A DNA stretch of 64,000 bases from Tamlana sp038148895 (lineage in GTDB: Bacteria; Bacteroidota; Bacteroidia; Flavobacteriales; Flavobacteriaceae), in assembly GCA_038148895.1 (NCBI GenBank), contig JBBVGQ010000001.1. One strand, written 5' to 3'. Below are positions 50,525-58,250 of the stretch, in pieces. The position numbers and the translations under genes are program-made. Under the pieces are notes generated by a model. It had not been told where the DNA came from, did no database searches, and worked only from the letters and a program-made list of their open reading frames with translations. Each line of letters starts with the position of its first letter. The stretch's first letter is position 1.

Positions 50525-50857
50525 TTACTTCCCTAACATAAGTAGCTCATTACACACTATTTCGGTAATGTAACGCTTGTTTCCATCTTTATCGTCATAG
50601 CTTCGCGAGGTTAGTTTGCCCTCAATAGCCACCTCTTTGCCTTTTGTTACGTATTTTTCAATGATCTGGGCCGTTTTCCCCCAAGCAACAATATTGTGCC
50701 ATTGGGTGTCTATAACTTTTTCACCTTTATTGTTGGTGTAGCTTTCATTGGTTGCAATATTAAATTTTGCCAATGTTTTTCCTGATTCAAGATTGATGAT
50801 TTCAGGATCGTTGCCCAAGTTACCAATCAACTGTACTTTGTTTTTTAGCGTGCTCAT
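50525..50857 (-). CDS. ssb: Single-stranded DNA-binding protein, short form without acidic tail
   Basis: 110-aa OB-fold SSB: LKNKVQLIGNLGNDPEI at the start, FNIATNESYTNNKGEKV, TQWHNIVAWGKTAQIIEKYVTKGKEVAIEGKLTSRSY, ending at the last beta-strand (CNELLMLGK). The Gly/Gln-rich linker and the acidic DDIPF-like tip that recruits partner proteins are absent, so this is probably an accessory SSB and the main ssb lies elsewhere. A near-consensus -7 box (CATCTTTG, minus strand, at 50916-50923) precedes it. It is divergent from a zinc-ribbon gene. Confidence 0.93.
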   Translation of the reverse strand: MSTLKNKVQLIGNLGNDPEIINLESGKTLAKFNIATNESYTNNKGEKVIDTQWHNIVAWGKTAQIIEKYVTKGKEVAIEGKLTSRSYDDKDGNKRYITEIVCNELLMLGK

Positions 50858-50965
50858 AATTTAAATTTTTAATGTTAAACAGTTAATACTATCGAGTTCT
50901 TATGTTTCGACGATGCAAAGATGTAACGGCTTTAAAAACTTATTCGGTACTTACTTGTTTAATTT

Positions 50966-50997
50966 CGTTTGTAAATGTTTGTAGTCGTTTGTAAATG
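50966..50997. repeat. 12-bp direct repeat with 20-bp period between ssb and the zinc-ribbon gene
   Basis: CGTTTGTAAATG occurs at 50966-50977 and 50986-50997, with TTTGTAGT between. The spacing of exactly two helical turns would suit two regulator subunits on the same DNA face. It lies 29 nt before the zinc-ribbon ATG. Confidence 0.55.
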
Positions 50998-51025
50998 GAT
51001 AAATATTTTTCTCTACATTGCAGAC

Positions 51026-51373
51026 ATGAAAAAACAATGTTTAGAATGTGGCGAAAAGATTGTGGGCAGAATAGATAAAAAATTCTGTAGCGACGGTTGC
51101 AGAAATGCTTATAACAATCGGGTAAATAAAGACAGCAAAAACCTTATTCGAAATACAAACAACAGGCTTCGGAAAAACTATAGGATTTTGGAAGACCTTA
51201 ATCCGGACCAAAAAACAAAAACCTCAAGAGCAAAATTAATAGAGGCGGGTTTCGACTTTAATTATTTTACAAGTATTTATACAACCAAGGCGGGCACGGT
51301 ATATTACTTTATATACGACCAAGGGTACTTGCCGCTGGATGGTGATTATTATGCTCTGGTTAAGCGGGAATAA
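51026..51373 (+). CDS. Small zinc-ribbon protein of unknown function
   Basis: 115 aa from the ATG at 51026. The N-terminus MKKQCLECGEKIVGRIDKKFCSDGCRNAYNN is a clear zinc ribbon (CxxC ... CxxxC). A basic helical region follows (KNLIRNTNNRLRKNYRILEDL), then a compact C-terminal part (KLIEAGFDFNYFTSIYTTKAGTVYYFIYDQGYLPL). It may bind nucleic acid; no family function is known to me. An upstream in-frame start at 50975 falls in the direct-repeat region and is less likely. Confidence 0.85.
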   Translation: MKKQCLECGEKIVGRIDKKFCSDGCRNAYNNRVNKDSKNLIRNTNNRLRKNYRILEDLNPDQKTKTSRAKLIEAGFDFNYFTSIYTTKAGTVYYFIYDQGYLPLDGDYYALVKRE

Positions 51374-51417
51374 AATTTTTGTGTAACATTTTGTAGATTC
51401 CATTTACCAATAGCTAA

Positions 51418-52134
51418 ATGATTCCATTAAGTTTAATGTCTCAAAATTCCAATTTCTTTATCCCCTTTTTGATAATTCTAGTAGTAGGGCTGGTTATCTT
51501 TTTGTTAATTTATTTCAGTAGAAAGAATATTGTTTTAAGGGAATTGTCCAAATTTCAATTTAGGCATATAGGCCAATTTAGAAGCAATGAATTGACTAAA
51601 GTAACCGGGAAGGTTTTACAAGTCGAAGAGCCTTTTATTGCTCCTTTTAGTAAGAGGCAATGTGTTGCCTACATTTTTCAAGTGAAGCAGAAAGTAAGTT
51701 CGGGTAAAAATTCGCATTGGAAAACGCTTGTTAAACACGAAAATATTCAAAGTTTTTTTTTAGAGCTTAACGGAGAATTAGTAATGGTGAAACCTTCTAT
51801 GGCATCCAGTAATTATCGAAGTTACATGGTGGAAGATAAGCGTATTACTTCAGGAACCTTTAATAACCCAACACCAGAGTTTAAAAATGTTTTAAATGAT
51901 TTTGGAATAGCAAGCGAAAACTGGTTTGGGTTTAACAAAACCCTAAAATATACCGAAAGAATTATTGAGGTAGGTGAAACCATTACCGTTGGCGGTATAG
52001 CAAAATGGAAAACCTTAAAAGAGCCCATTGAAGGATATAACTATTCTAAAATAGCAGCTTTGGAAAGTAGTTCAGAGCAAAAACTTATAATTACAGACCA
52101 TCCAGACGCCAAACAAAAAAGAAAAAGCTTTTGA
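51418..52134 (+). CDS. GIDE-domain-like membrane protein
   Basis: 238-aa protein with one N-terminal membrane segment (FFIPFLIILVVGLVIFLLIYF, residues 13-33) and a cytosolic or periplasmic beta-rich domain: TKVTGKVLQVEEPFIAPFSKRQCVAYIFQVKQK, then YTERIIEVGETITVGGIAKW. These two blocks match the GIDE domain (named from eukaryotic MUL1/GIDE E3 ligases). There is no RING finger here, so ubiquitin ligase activity is not expected. The bacterial function is unknown. It follows the zinc-ribbon gene by 44 nt. Confidence 0.75.
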   Translation: MIPLSLMSQNSNFFIPFLIILVVGLVIFLLIYFSRKNIVLRELSKFQFRHIGQFRSNELTKVTGKVLQVEEPFIAPFSKRQCVAYIFQVKQKVSSGKNSHWKTLVKHENIQSFFLELNGELVMVKPSMASSNYRSYMVEDKRITSGTFNNPTPEFKNVLNDFGIASENWFGFNKTLKYTERIIEVGETITVGGIAKWKTLKEPIEGYNYSKIAALESSSEQKLIITDHPDAKQKRKSF

Positions 52135-52152
52135 TTTAAAGATCAAAAGCTT
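52125..52152. terminator. Convergent terminator between GIDE-like and CBS genes
   Basis: AAGCTTTTGAT and ATCAAAAGCTT are perfect 11-bp arms with a 6-nt loop. The T-rich tract lies on the minus-strand side, so it mainly serves the CBS gene; the stem overlaps the end of the GIDE-like coding region. Confidence 0.6.
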
Positions 52153-52178
52153 CACTTAGTTTAAAATGATAAATTATT

Positions 52179-52646
52179 TCATCTCCAGTTATGTCCTTTT
52201 AACTGCATAGCGGCTTTAAGCACATCTTTTTGACTTATTTGTCCAACCAATTTACCGTTTTCAACAATCGGGAAACGTCGTCTTTTAGCATTTAAAAACT
52301 TGTTGGCTGCATCAAAAATATTCATGTTGCCATCAATGGTTTCAACATTTTTGGCCATGTGTTTTTCAATGGTCTGATCCTGCATGGGCATATTGTAATA
52401 GCGGCTCTCGCTAATTTGTTTAATGCAATCGCCTTCGGAAATAACGCCAACCAATTCATGTTTATCATTAACCACCGGTCCACCCGAAATTCTGTGCTTA
52501 ATTATTGCCTGCATTACACTTTCTATGGTTTGGTCTGGTCTAAACGTAATTAAGTCTGTAGTCATGTAATCGCTAACCGTCAATGACGGCGAATCATCAG
52601 TGTTTGACTGCTGTCTCCTTGCCCCTTGAAAACTTTTTATTCCCAT
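52179..52646 (-). CDS. CBS-domain-pair protein
   Basis: 155-aa stand-alone CBS protein: first CBS VSDYMTTDLITFRPDQTIESVMQAIIKHRISGGPVVN, second IEKHMAKNVETIDGNMNIFDAANKFLNAKRRRFPIVENGKLVGQIS. Such pairs bind adenosyl ligands (AMP, ATP, SAM) and act as energy sensors on partner proteins. The partner is not identifiable here. A near-consensus -7 box (TATATTTA, minus) lies about 22 nt before the ATG. Confidence 0.92.
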   Translation of the reverse strand: MGIKSFQGARRQQSNTDDSPSLTVSDYMTTDLITFRPDQTIESVMQAIIKHRISGGPVVNDKHELVGVISEGDCIKQISESRYYNMPMQDQTIEKHMAKNVETIDGNMNIFDAANKFLNAKRRRFPIVENGKLVGQISQKDVLKAAMQLKGHNWR

Positions 52647-52753
52647 ATTTAAAAAATTTAGTAATCTTAAATATACTTATTTATTTTAATAAAACCTAAA
52701 CCAATTTTTGATTAGGTCAATTAAATACTGATTTTTCAATAAAAAATTGAAAT

Positions 52754-52791
52754 AATTAGCATTCTTTTAAGAGTTTAAATGCTAATTTTTT
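52754..52791 (+). terminator. Terminator-like hairpin inside the divergent CBS/TPR intergenic region
   Basis: AATTAGCATT and AATGCTAATT are perfect 10-bp arms around a 14-nt loop, followed by TTTT. As it lies between two divergent genes, it may be an operator or an attenuator of the TPR gene rather than an end of transcription. Confidence 0.45.
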
Positions 52792-52838
52792 ATAGTTTTA
52801 GCTCGCTTAAATAAATTAGATTAAACACACTAAAAACA

Positions 52839-53555
52839 ATGATGAAAAAATTATTTGGATTGGTTTTATTGCTGGGTAGTATTATGGCGGGTGCACAAAC
52901 TAACTCAGAATTAACAAAACACTTTGAGGCTTATTACAAGCAAATGCAGGCGCAGGGAGATGTTCAAGGTATTATTAACGGACTTACTCACCTTAACGTT
53001 TTGGCGCCATCACAAGCCAGAATGGACACTTTGGCATATATATACATGAGTGAAGGCAAGTATATGCAGGCCTTAAATACCATTGGTATTGAAAAAAATG
53101 CGTCAGATTCCGATATTGCCTTAGAAGTTAAAGCAGTCTCTTTAAAAGCGGTAAAACAACCGGAAATGGCCATTGGTCATTTTGAAGAAGTCTTTAAAAG
53201 AGAGCCAAATGCTTTGGTGGCTTACGAATTGGCTGAGTTGAATTTACAATTGAAAAAGATTGAAGAAGCCGATAAACATATTGCTTATGGTTTGGCAAAT
53301 TCAAAACCTGAAATGAAGAGAGCATTTTACGAATCGCAAAATCCTTATGAAGTGTCTTTAAAATCGGCATTTATGTACTTAAATGCTCTATCGATGTATA
53401 ATAAGGATACCAAGGGAAATATTGATGCTGCCGTAGATATTTTGGATGCAGCTTTAAAGGCTTCACCAAATTTTAATTTAATACAAATTACCAAAAATGA
53501 ACTTTTAAGACAAAAGCAAGTGTTGCAAAGTCAAGCGGCACAGCCACAGAATTAA
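52839..53555 (+). CDS. Secreted TPR-like protein
   Basis: 238-aa protein with a signal peptide (MMKKLFGLVLLLGSIMAGAQ) and helical repeats of the TPR type (QARMDTLAYIYMSEGKYMQALNTIGI, AIGHFEEVFKREPNALVAYELAELNLQLKKIEEADKHIAYGLA, AAVDILDAALKASPNFNLIQ). Likely periplasmic; no catalytic motif is seen. Followed by a strong terminator. Confidence 0.85.
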   Translation: MMKKLFGLVLLLGSIMAGAQTNSELTKHFEAYYKQMQAQGDVQGIINGLTHLNVLAPSQARMDTLAYIYMSEGKYMQALNTIGIEKNASDSDIALEVKAVSLKAVKQPEMAIGHFEEVFKREPNALVAYELAELNLQLKKIEEADKHIAYGLANSKPEMKRAFYESQNPYEVSLKSAFMYLNALSMYNKDTKGNIDAAVDILDAALKASPNFNLIQITKNELLRQKQVLQSQAAQPQN

Positions 53556-53575
53556 AGCTTATTGAAATTATATTT

Positions 53576-53613
53576 AAAAGGTCTGTTCAAAAAAATTGAA
53601 CAGACCTTTTTTT
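53576..53613. terminator. Strong bidirectional terminator
   Basis: AAAAGGTCTGTTCAA and TTGAACAGACCTTTT form a 15-bp perfect stem with an AAAAA loop and a T7 tail, between the convergent TPR and lipoprotein genes. Confidence 0.9.
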
Positions 53614-53617
53614 GTTT

Positions 53618-54136
53618 TTAAGGTTTTTCAATGTCCCGGTTATCAAACTCAACTTTCTTGTTCATTTGTAAGTTGAGGTTCGAAAAGGCTACAAAAAATT
53701 CTTTAATGGTTTTGATGAGTTCCTCTTTACTCGTGGTAGAAAGGTTAGACAAGCTTTCCAGTTTTTTAAACTTGGTTTCCAAAACTAAAACCCTTGCCAA
53801 AACAGATTCTGTATTTAATTCGGTGGGCATGGTTTGCCTCAGGTTTTTAAAGAGTTCTTTGGCATTTTCCTTACTGGTTTCAAAAAAACTTAGGTCACCT
53901 TTTTTAAGGTTTTCAACAATATCCCGTACTTGCACATATTCACCCGAATTCACCAAAAGTTTTTCAACGTTTTCATCCAAAATGTAGTCTGTGTATTTAA
54001 TTTTGGCAATATCCTGTTTGGTTACTTCCTTACTTGTATTTTGCTCAACTTCCTCAACAGTTTCTGCCTTTTGTGCTTTTCCGCAGGAAGTAATAAAAAC
54101 GAGAATACTAAATAAACTTAAAGTGTAGGTACGCAT
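53618..54136 (-). CDS. Hypothetical lipoprotein
   Basis: 172 aa from the ATG at 54136 (a TTG two codons upstream is possible). MRTYTLSLFSILVFITSCGKAQ is a lipoprotein signal with lipobox Cys18. The mature part is Glu/Lys/Leu-rich and helical (VRDIVENLKKGDLSFFETSKENAKELFKNL, VLVLETKFKKLESLSN). No family is recognised. It is probably anchored in the envelope. Confidence 0.8.
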   Translation of the reverse strand: MRTYTLSLFSILVFITSCGKAQKAETVEEVEQNTSKEVTKQDIAKIKYTDYILDENVEKLLVNSGEYVQVRDIVENLKKGDLSFFETSKENAKELFKNLRQTMPTELNTESVLARVLVLETKFKKLESLSNLSTTSKEELIKTIKEFFVAFSNLNLQMNKKVEFDNRDIEKP

Positions 54137-54384
54137 AGTCAATAATTTTCAACACAAAAGTACATGAATTTTTTCATCCAGAAATTCACAAAAAGTGAAT
54201 GAAAAAAATCATGGACTAACGAAGTGATTATTGATGTAAGGCTAAATTTTTGCAATTTTATTAAAGTAAAATTTAGTTTTTACAGAAGAAATACAGAGCA
54301 ATAGTTTCTTTTTTATTTGTTTAATTTAACAACAAATTATAAATAGTCAATATTTTAAATGCAATATTGTCAATAAAATATTAT

Positions 54385-54392
54385 TATTTTTG
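54385..54392 (+). promoter_or_regulatory. Bacteroidota -7 box for L-threonine dehydrogenase
   Basis: TATTTTTG matches TAnnTTTG exactly, 26 nt before the ATG. A TTG at 54367-54369 could be the upstream element, though the spacing is short. Confidence 0.5.
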
Positions 54393-54418
54393 AAATATCC
54401 TTAATTAAAAGAGTTTAA

Positions 54419-55390
54419 ATGGCTTCTAGAGTATTGATTATTGGCGCATGTGGGCAAATTGGTTCTGAATTAACATTTGCCTTAAGGGATATTTATGGTA
54501 GTGAAAACGTTATTGCCAGCGATATAAGTTATGGCAATTTAGATATTGTTAACTCAGGAATTTTTGAAATTGTTGATGCCATAAATTATGCGAGCCTTAA
54601 AACATGTGTTGAAAAATTCAATATCGATACCATTTATCTAATGGCAGCTTTGTTAAGTGCTAAAGGCGAAAAGTTTCCGATGAGAGCTTGGGATTTAAAC
54701 ATGACTTCCTTGTTTAATGTGTTGAATTTGGCTCGTGATAAGTTCATCAAAAAAGTATTTTGGCCATCCAGCATTGCCGTTTTTGGCCCAACCACACCGG
54801 TTGATTATACACCGCAATATACCATTATGGAGCCCTCCACCGTTTATGGTATTACAAAACAAGTGGGCGAACGTTGGTGTGAGTATTATCATAATAAATA
54901 CGGAGTGGATGTTAGGAGTTTGCGCTACCCAGGAATTATAAGTTGGAAAACAATGCCTGGTGGTGGTACAACGGACTATGCCGTTGAAATTTACCATAAA
55001 GCCATAATAGATGGGTATTATGAATGCTTTATAAAAGAAGACACTGAACTCCCAATGATGTACATGGACGATGCCATAAAAGCGACTGTGGATATCATGA
55101 AAGCAAAGTCGGAAGATGTTAAAATTAGATCGTCGTACAACTTGGCAGCCATTAGTTTTACCCCTAAGGAAATTGCAAACTCTATAAAAAACCATATACC
55201 CGAATTTGAAATAAGCTACAAGCCAGATTATAGGCAAGAAATAGCCAACAGTTGGCCAAAAAATATCAATGACTCTTATGCTCGGCAAGATTGGAAATGG
55301 AAACATGCTTTTTCTTTAGAGGATATAACCGATGAAATGCTCTTCCAACTTAGAAAGAAATATGGTGGAGTGTTAAACAAATCTAATTAG
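54419..55390 (+). CDS. tdh: L-threonine 3-dehydrogenase, SDR (epimerase-like) type
   Basis: 323-aa NAD-dependent enzyme oxidising L-threonine to 2-amino-3-oxobutyrate. The extended SDR fold has GACGQIGSEL (Gly9-Gly15) for NAD, SS at 117-118 and the catalytic pair Tyr143 and Lys147 in TVYGITK. RYPGIISWKTMPGGGTTDYAVEI and MYMDDAIKATVDIM are diagnostic of the short-chain threonine dehydrogenase first described in Flavobacterium, unrelated to the zinc-dependent E. coli Tdh. The partner 2-amino-3-ketobutyrate lyase (kbl) is not in the window. Confidence 0.9.
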   Translation: MASRVLIIGACGQIGSELTFALRDIYGSENVIASDISYGNLDIVNSGIFEIVDAINYASLKTCVEKFNIDTIYLMAALLSAKGEKFPMRAWDLNMTSLFNVLNLARDKFIKKVFWPSSIAVFGPTTPVDYTPQYTIMEPSTVYGITKQVGERWCEYYHNKYGVDVRSLRYPGIISWKTMPGGGTTDYAVEIYHKAIIDGYYECFIKEDTELPMMYMDDAIKATVDIMKAKSEDVKIRSSYNLAAISFTPKEIANSIKNHIPEFEISYKPDYRQEIANSWPKNINDSYARQDWKWKHAFSLEDITDEMLFQLRKKYGGVLNKSN

Positions 55391-55393
55391 TTG

Positions 55394-55401
55394 TATATTT
55401 G
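55394..55401 (+). promoter_or_regulatory. Bacteroidota -7 box for the HupE/UreJ gene
   Basis: TATATTTG matches TAnnTTTG exactly, 22 nt before the ATG at 55424 and just after the tdh stop. Confidence 0.45.
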
Positions 55402-55423
55402 GCTACCCTAAATCTTAATTGAT

Positions 55424-56014
55424 ATGCTCGAAAATATTTGGTTTAACATAAATTATGGCATTAATCACGTTCTTGATATTAATGCTTACGATCATGTTTT
55501 ATTTCTTATTGTTTTAACGGTGCCTTATGTTTTCAAGGATTGGAAACGTGTGCTTTTGCTGGTTTCCATGTTTACCCTTGGCCATACCTTGTCTTTGGTT
55601 TTGGCGTCCTATAGTGTTATAAGCGTTAACGCAGCCGTGGTAGAATTTTTAATCCCTATTACTATAATGATTGTGGCCCTGTTTAATGTATTTACTTCTG
55701 GAAAAGGGGCACAGCGCGAAAAAGTTGGCGTATTGTTTTTGTCAACATTGTTTTTTGGTCTAATTCATGGTTTGGGTTTTGCTCGCGAATTTAGAATGTT
55801 ATTGGGTGATAGCGATAATAAAATAGTCTTGCTGCTTGAGTTTGCCCTTGGTATTGAAATAGCACAAGTTATCATCGTGTTCATGGTGCTGTTTTTAGGC
55901 TACATCGTGCAAACCATTTTTAGGTTCTCCAAACGCGATTGGATTATGGTAATATCGGCCATAGTGGTCGGTTTGGTAATCCCCATGATTTTAAACAGTG
56001 ACTTTTTAGCATAA
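55424..56014 (+). CDS. HupE/UreJ family membrane protein
   Basis: 196-aa inner-membrane protein with about six helices. YGINHVLDINAYDHVLFLIVLTVPY carries the conserved GxxHxxxGxDHxLF-like first-helix motif of the HupE/UreJ_2 family (His/Asp/His); FTLGHTLSLVLA and FGLIHGLGFA supply further helix histidines. Members have been linked to nickel or cobalt uptake or remain uncharacterised. No hydrogenase or urease gene is nearby, so the metal role is not established here. Confidence 0.85.
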   Translation: MLENIWFNINYGINHVLDINAYDHVLFLIVLTVPYVFKDWKRVLLLVSMFTLGHTLSLVLASYSVISVNAAVVEFLIPITIMIVALFNVFTSGKGAQREKVGVLFLSTLFFGLIHGLGFAREFRMLLGDSDNKIVLLLEFALGIEIAQVIIVFMVLFLGYIVQTIFRFSKRDWIMVISAIVVGLVIPMILNSDFLA

Positions 56015-56121
56015 AATTTTCGTAAAACTTTAACGCACAGGCGTTGCAATTAAAATAGGAAGCGAGTATATTCGTTATATGGTTTAGGCTAAAGGGATTG
56101 AAGCAGTGTCCTAAATGAGTT

Positions 56122-56180
56122 GTAATTGAGATGATACATAATAAGTTTTCGGAGTGTTTAAATCTCAATTACTAGTAATT
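56122..56180 (+). promoter_or_regulatory. Leader with mutually exclusive hairpins before dCMP deaminase
   Basis: GTAATTGAGAT (56122-56132) pairs perfectly with ATCTCAATTAC (56162-56172). The AATTAC of that second arm also forms a perfect 14-bp palindrome, AATTACTAGTAATT (56167-56180), with the next bases. The two hairpins cannot coexist. The second ends 13 nt before the ATG and could affect ribosome access. Confidence 0.35.
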
Positions 56181-56193
56181 ATAAAATAGATTA

Positions 56194-56625
56194 ATGCCAA
56201 AAGATAAACAGCTTAAGTACGACAAGGCTTATTTGAGAATTGCGCAAGAGTGGGGAAAATTGTCGTATTGCAACCGCAAACAGGTTGGAGCCATTATAGT
56301 AAAGGATAGGATGATAATTTCAGACGGTTACAATGGAACACCATCGGGGTTTGAAAATTTTTGCGAAGATGAAGAAGGCTATACAAAATGGTATGTTTTG
56401 CACGCCGAAGCAAATGCCATTTTAAAGGTGGCGGCATCAACCCAATCGTGTAAAGGAGCCACCCTGTATATAACCCTATCACCTTGTAAAGAATGTAGCA
56501 AGCTCATTCATCAAGCGGGTATTGTAAAAGTGGTTTACAATAAAGCCTATAAAGATGATTCCGGGTTGAAGTTTTTAGAAAAGGCCGGAATTAAATTAAA
56601 ATTAATTGAAGATTTAGCCGTGTAA
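56194..56625 (+). CDS. dCMP deaminase (cytidine/deoxycytidylate deaminase family)
   Basis: 143-aa zinc deaminase converting dCMP to dUMP for dTTP synthesis. Zinc ligands and catalytic Glu are in VLHAEANAIL (His-Ala-Glu) and SPCKECSKLIHQAG (two Cys). The N-terminal SYCNRKQVGAIIVKDRMIISDGYNGTPSGFENFCED is the dCMP-deaminase/ComEB signature; a further Cys/Asp cluster in NFCEDEEGY fits the second metal site. Its stop overlaps the next start (TAATG), so it is coupled to the S41 protease gene. Confidence 0.93.
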   Translation: MPKDKQLKYDKAYLRIAQEWGKLSYCNRKQVGAIIVKDRMIISDGYNGTPSGFENFCEDEEGYTKWYVLHAEANAILKVAASTQSCKGATLYITLSPCKECSKLIHQAGIVKVVYNKAYKDDSGLKFLEKAGIKLKLIEDLAV

Positions 56626-58214
56626 TGTCATTTCAAAAAAAATACATACCGTTATTTTTGGGAGTTGCGATAGCAACAGGCATTTTTATTGGCGGAAAGC
56701 TGGACTTCACTGATTCTCGCGATAAACTATTTTCCACCAACAGTAAAAAGGACAAAATCAACAGGCTCATTGATTATATTGAGTACGATTATGTTGACGA
56801 TATTAATACCGATAGTATAGTTGATGTTACCGTAAACGGCATTTTAGACCATCTCGATCCGCACTCCGTTTACATTCGAAAAGAAGATATGGAACGCGTT
56901 GCCGAAGAAATGAAAGGTGATTTTGTAGGCATTGGTGTGAGCTTTTATACCTATAAAGATACTATTGCTGTTATCAGGGCTGTTGAAAACGGGCCCAGTG
57001 CAAAAGCTGGCATTAAAGGTGGGGACAGAATAATAATGGCTGATGGTGATTCACTTTTTGGAGACAAGCTAAAGGATGAAGAAATTCTCCAAAAATTAAA
57101 AGGTGAGATAAACTCTAAAGTTAAATTGAAAGTCTACAGAAGGGGAGAGCCAAAACTTCTGGATTTTACTGTGAAGCGAAGCAACATACCCATTAAAAGT
57201 GTTGACGCCACTTACATGCTTACGGATAAACTTGGTTACGTCAAAATAAACCGTTTTGCTGAATCCACCTATAAAGAGTTTAAGGCAGGTCTTGAAAAAT
57301 TACAGGCCTTGGGCGCTACCGAAATGGCTTTGGATTTAAGAAATAACCCAGGTGGGTTAAAACACATTGCCGAACAAATAGCCGATGAGTTTTTAGAAGA
57401 TGATAAACTCATTTTGTTCACAAAAAATAAGCGAGGGGATATCGAAAAAAGTTTTGCCACGAGCGAAGGAGACTTCGAAGACGGTAAAGTATATGTGTTG
57501 ATAGATGAAAATTCTGCTTCCGCCAGCGAGATTGTGGCTGGGGCTTTGCAGGATAATGATAAAGGTACCATTGTTGGAAGGCGTTCTTATGGAAAGGGCT
57601 TGGTTCAGCGCGAAATGGATTTAGGGGATGGTAGTGCAGTACGTTTAACAGTTTCGCGATATTACACACCAACAGGGCGGTCAATTCAGCGACCATACGA
57701 CCATGGCAATAAAGATTATTATGATGAGTATTTTGAGCGTTTGGATAGAGGGGAACTTCTAGATGCGGAAAAAATTCAGGTTGATGATTCACTAAAATTC
57801 ACCACACCGGGTGGAAAAATCGTTTATGGTGGCGGTGGCATCATTCCCGATGTGTTTGTTCCCATTGATACGAGTATGCAAAACGAAACGCTTTCCTTTT
57901 TGCAACGTCGTGGTTTTTTTGGAAATTTTGTTTTCGAGGAATTAGAACAAGACCGACACAAATATGACGGTATTTCACGACAAGAGTTTATAGATAACTT
58001 TGAATTGGGCGATGATTTGGTGTTTGCTTTCCAGGATTATTTAAACATAAGAAGCGATTCAAAAGTTACGTTTGTGGCCTATCACGACGAAGTAAAGCAA
58101 TACATCAAAGCCACTTTGGCCGATCAACTTTTTGGGAACGGTGCTTTTGAGGAGGTTTACAATCAGCGTGACATCATGATTGAGGAGGTTGTTAAGTTGA
58201 GTGAGGGGGAATGA
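56625..58214 (+). CDS. S41 family carboxy-terminal processing protease
   Basis: 529-aa CtpA-type protease anchored by an N-terminal membrane segment (YIPLFLGVAIATGIFIGG). Order: N-terminal helical region; PDZ domain (about 85-170; GIGVSFYTYKDTIAVIRAVENGPSAKAGIKGGDRI); catalytic domain with nucleophile Ser in DENSASASEIVAGAL (about 292-306) and Lys in RRSYGKGLVQ; then a C-terminal extension beyond 400. It processes or degrades periplasmic proteins. It is translationally coupled to the dCMP deaminase gene, as seen in several Flavobacteriaceae. Confidence 0.95.
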   Translation: MSFQKKYIPLFLGVAIATGIFIGGKLDFTDSRDKLFSTNSKKDKINRLIDYIEYDYVDDINTDSIVDVTVNGILDHLDPHSVYIRKEDMERVAEEMKGDFVGIGVSFYTYKDTIAVIRAVENGPSAKAGIKGGDRIIMADGDSLFGDKLKDEEILQKLKGEINSKVKLKVYRRGEPKLLDFTVKRSNIPIKSVDATYMLTDKLGYVKINRFAESTYKEFKAGLEKLQALGATEMALDLRNNPGGLKHIAEQIADEFLEDDKLILFTKNKRGDIEKSFATSEGDFEDGKVYVLIDENSASASEIVAGALQDNDKGTIVGRRSYGKGLVQREMDLGDGSAVRLTVSRYYTPTGRSIQRPYDHGNKDYYDEYFERLDRGELLDAEKIQVDDSLKFTTPGGKIVYGGGGIIPDVFVPIDTSMQNETLSFLQRRGFFGNFVFEELEQDRHKYDGISRQEFIDNFELGDDLVFAFQDYLNIRSDSKVTFVAYHDEVKQYIKATLADQLFGNGAFEEVYNQRDIMIEEVVKLSEGE

Positions 58215-58217
58215 TTT

Positions 58218-58245
58218 TGTCATGCCGAACTTGGTTGAGCATCCC
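58218..58245. repeat. Dispersed flavobacterial intergenic repeat (TGTCATGCCGAACTTG type)
   Basis: Starts TGTCATGCCGAACTTGG and ends GAGCATCCC, with an imperfect stem (ATGC/GCAT). Elements of the form TGTCATxCxGAACTTGTTTCxGCATC are abundant between genes in Bacteroidota. It sits between convergent genes. Confidence 0.5.
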
Positions 58246-58250
58246 TTAAG

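Noticed and set aside
54695..55306. 203-codon minus-strand open frame inside tdh
   Set aside because: It lies wholly antisense to a well-supported gene and its translation has no family features; a codon-bias shadow.
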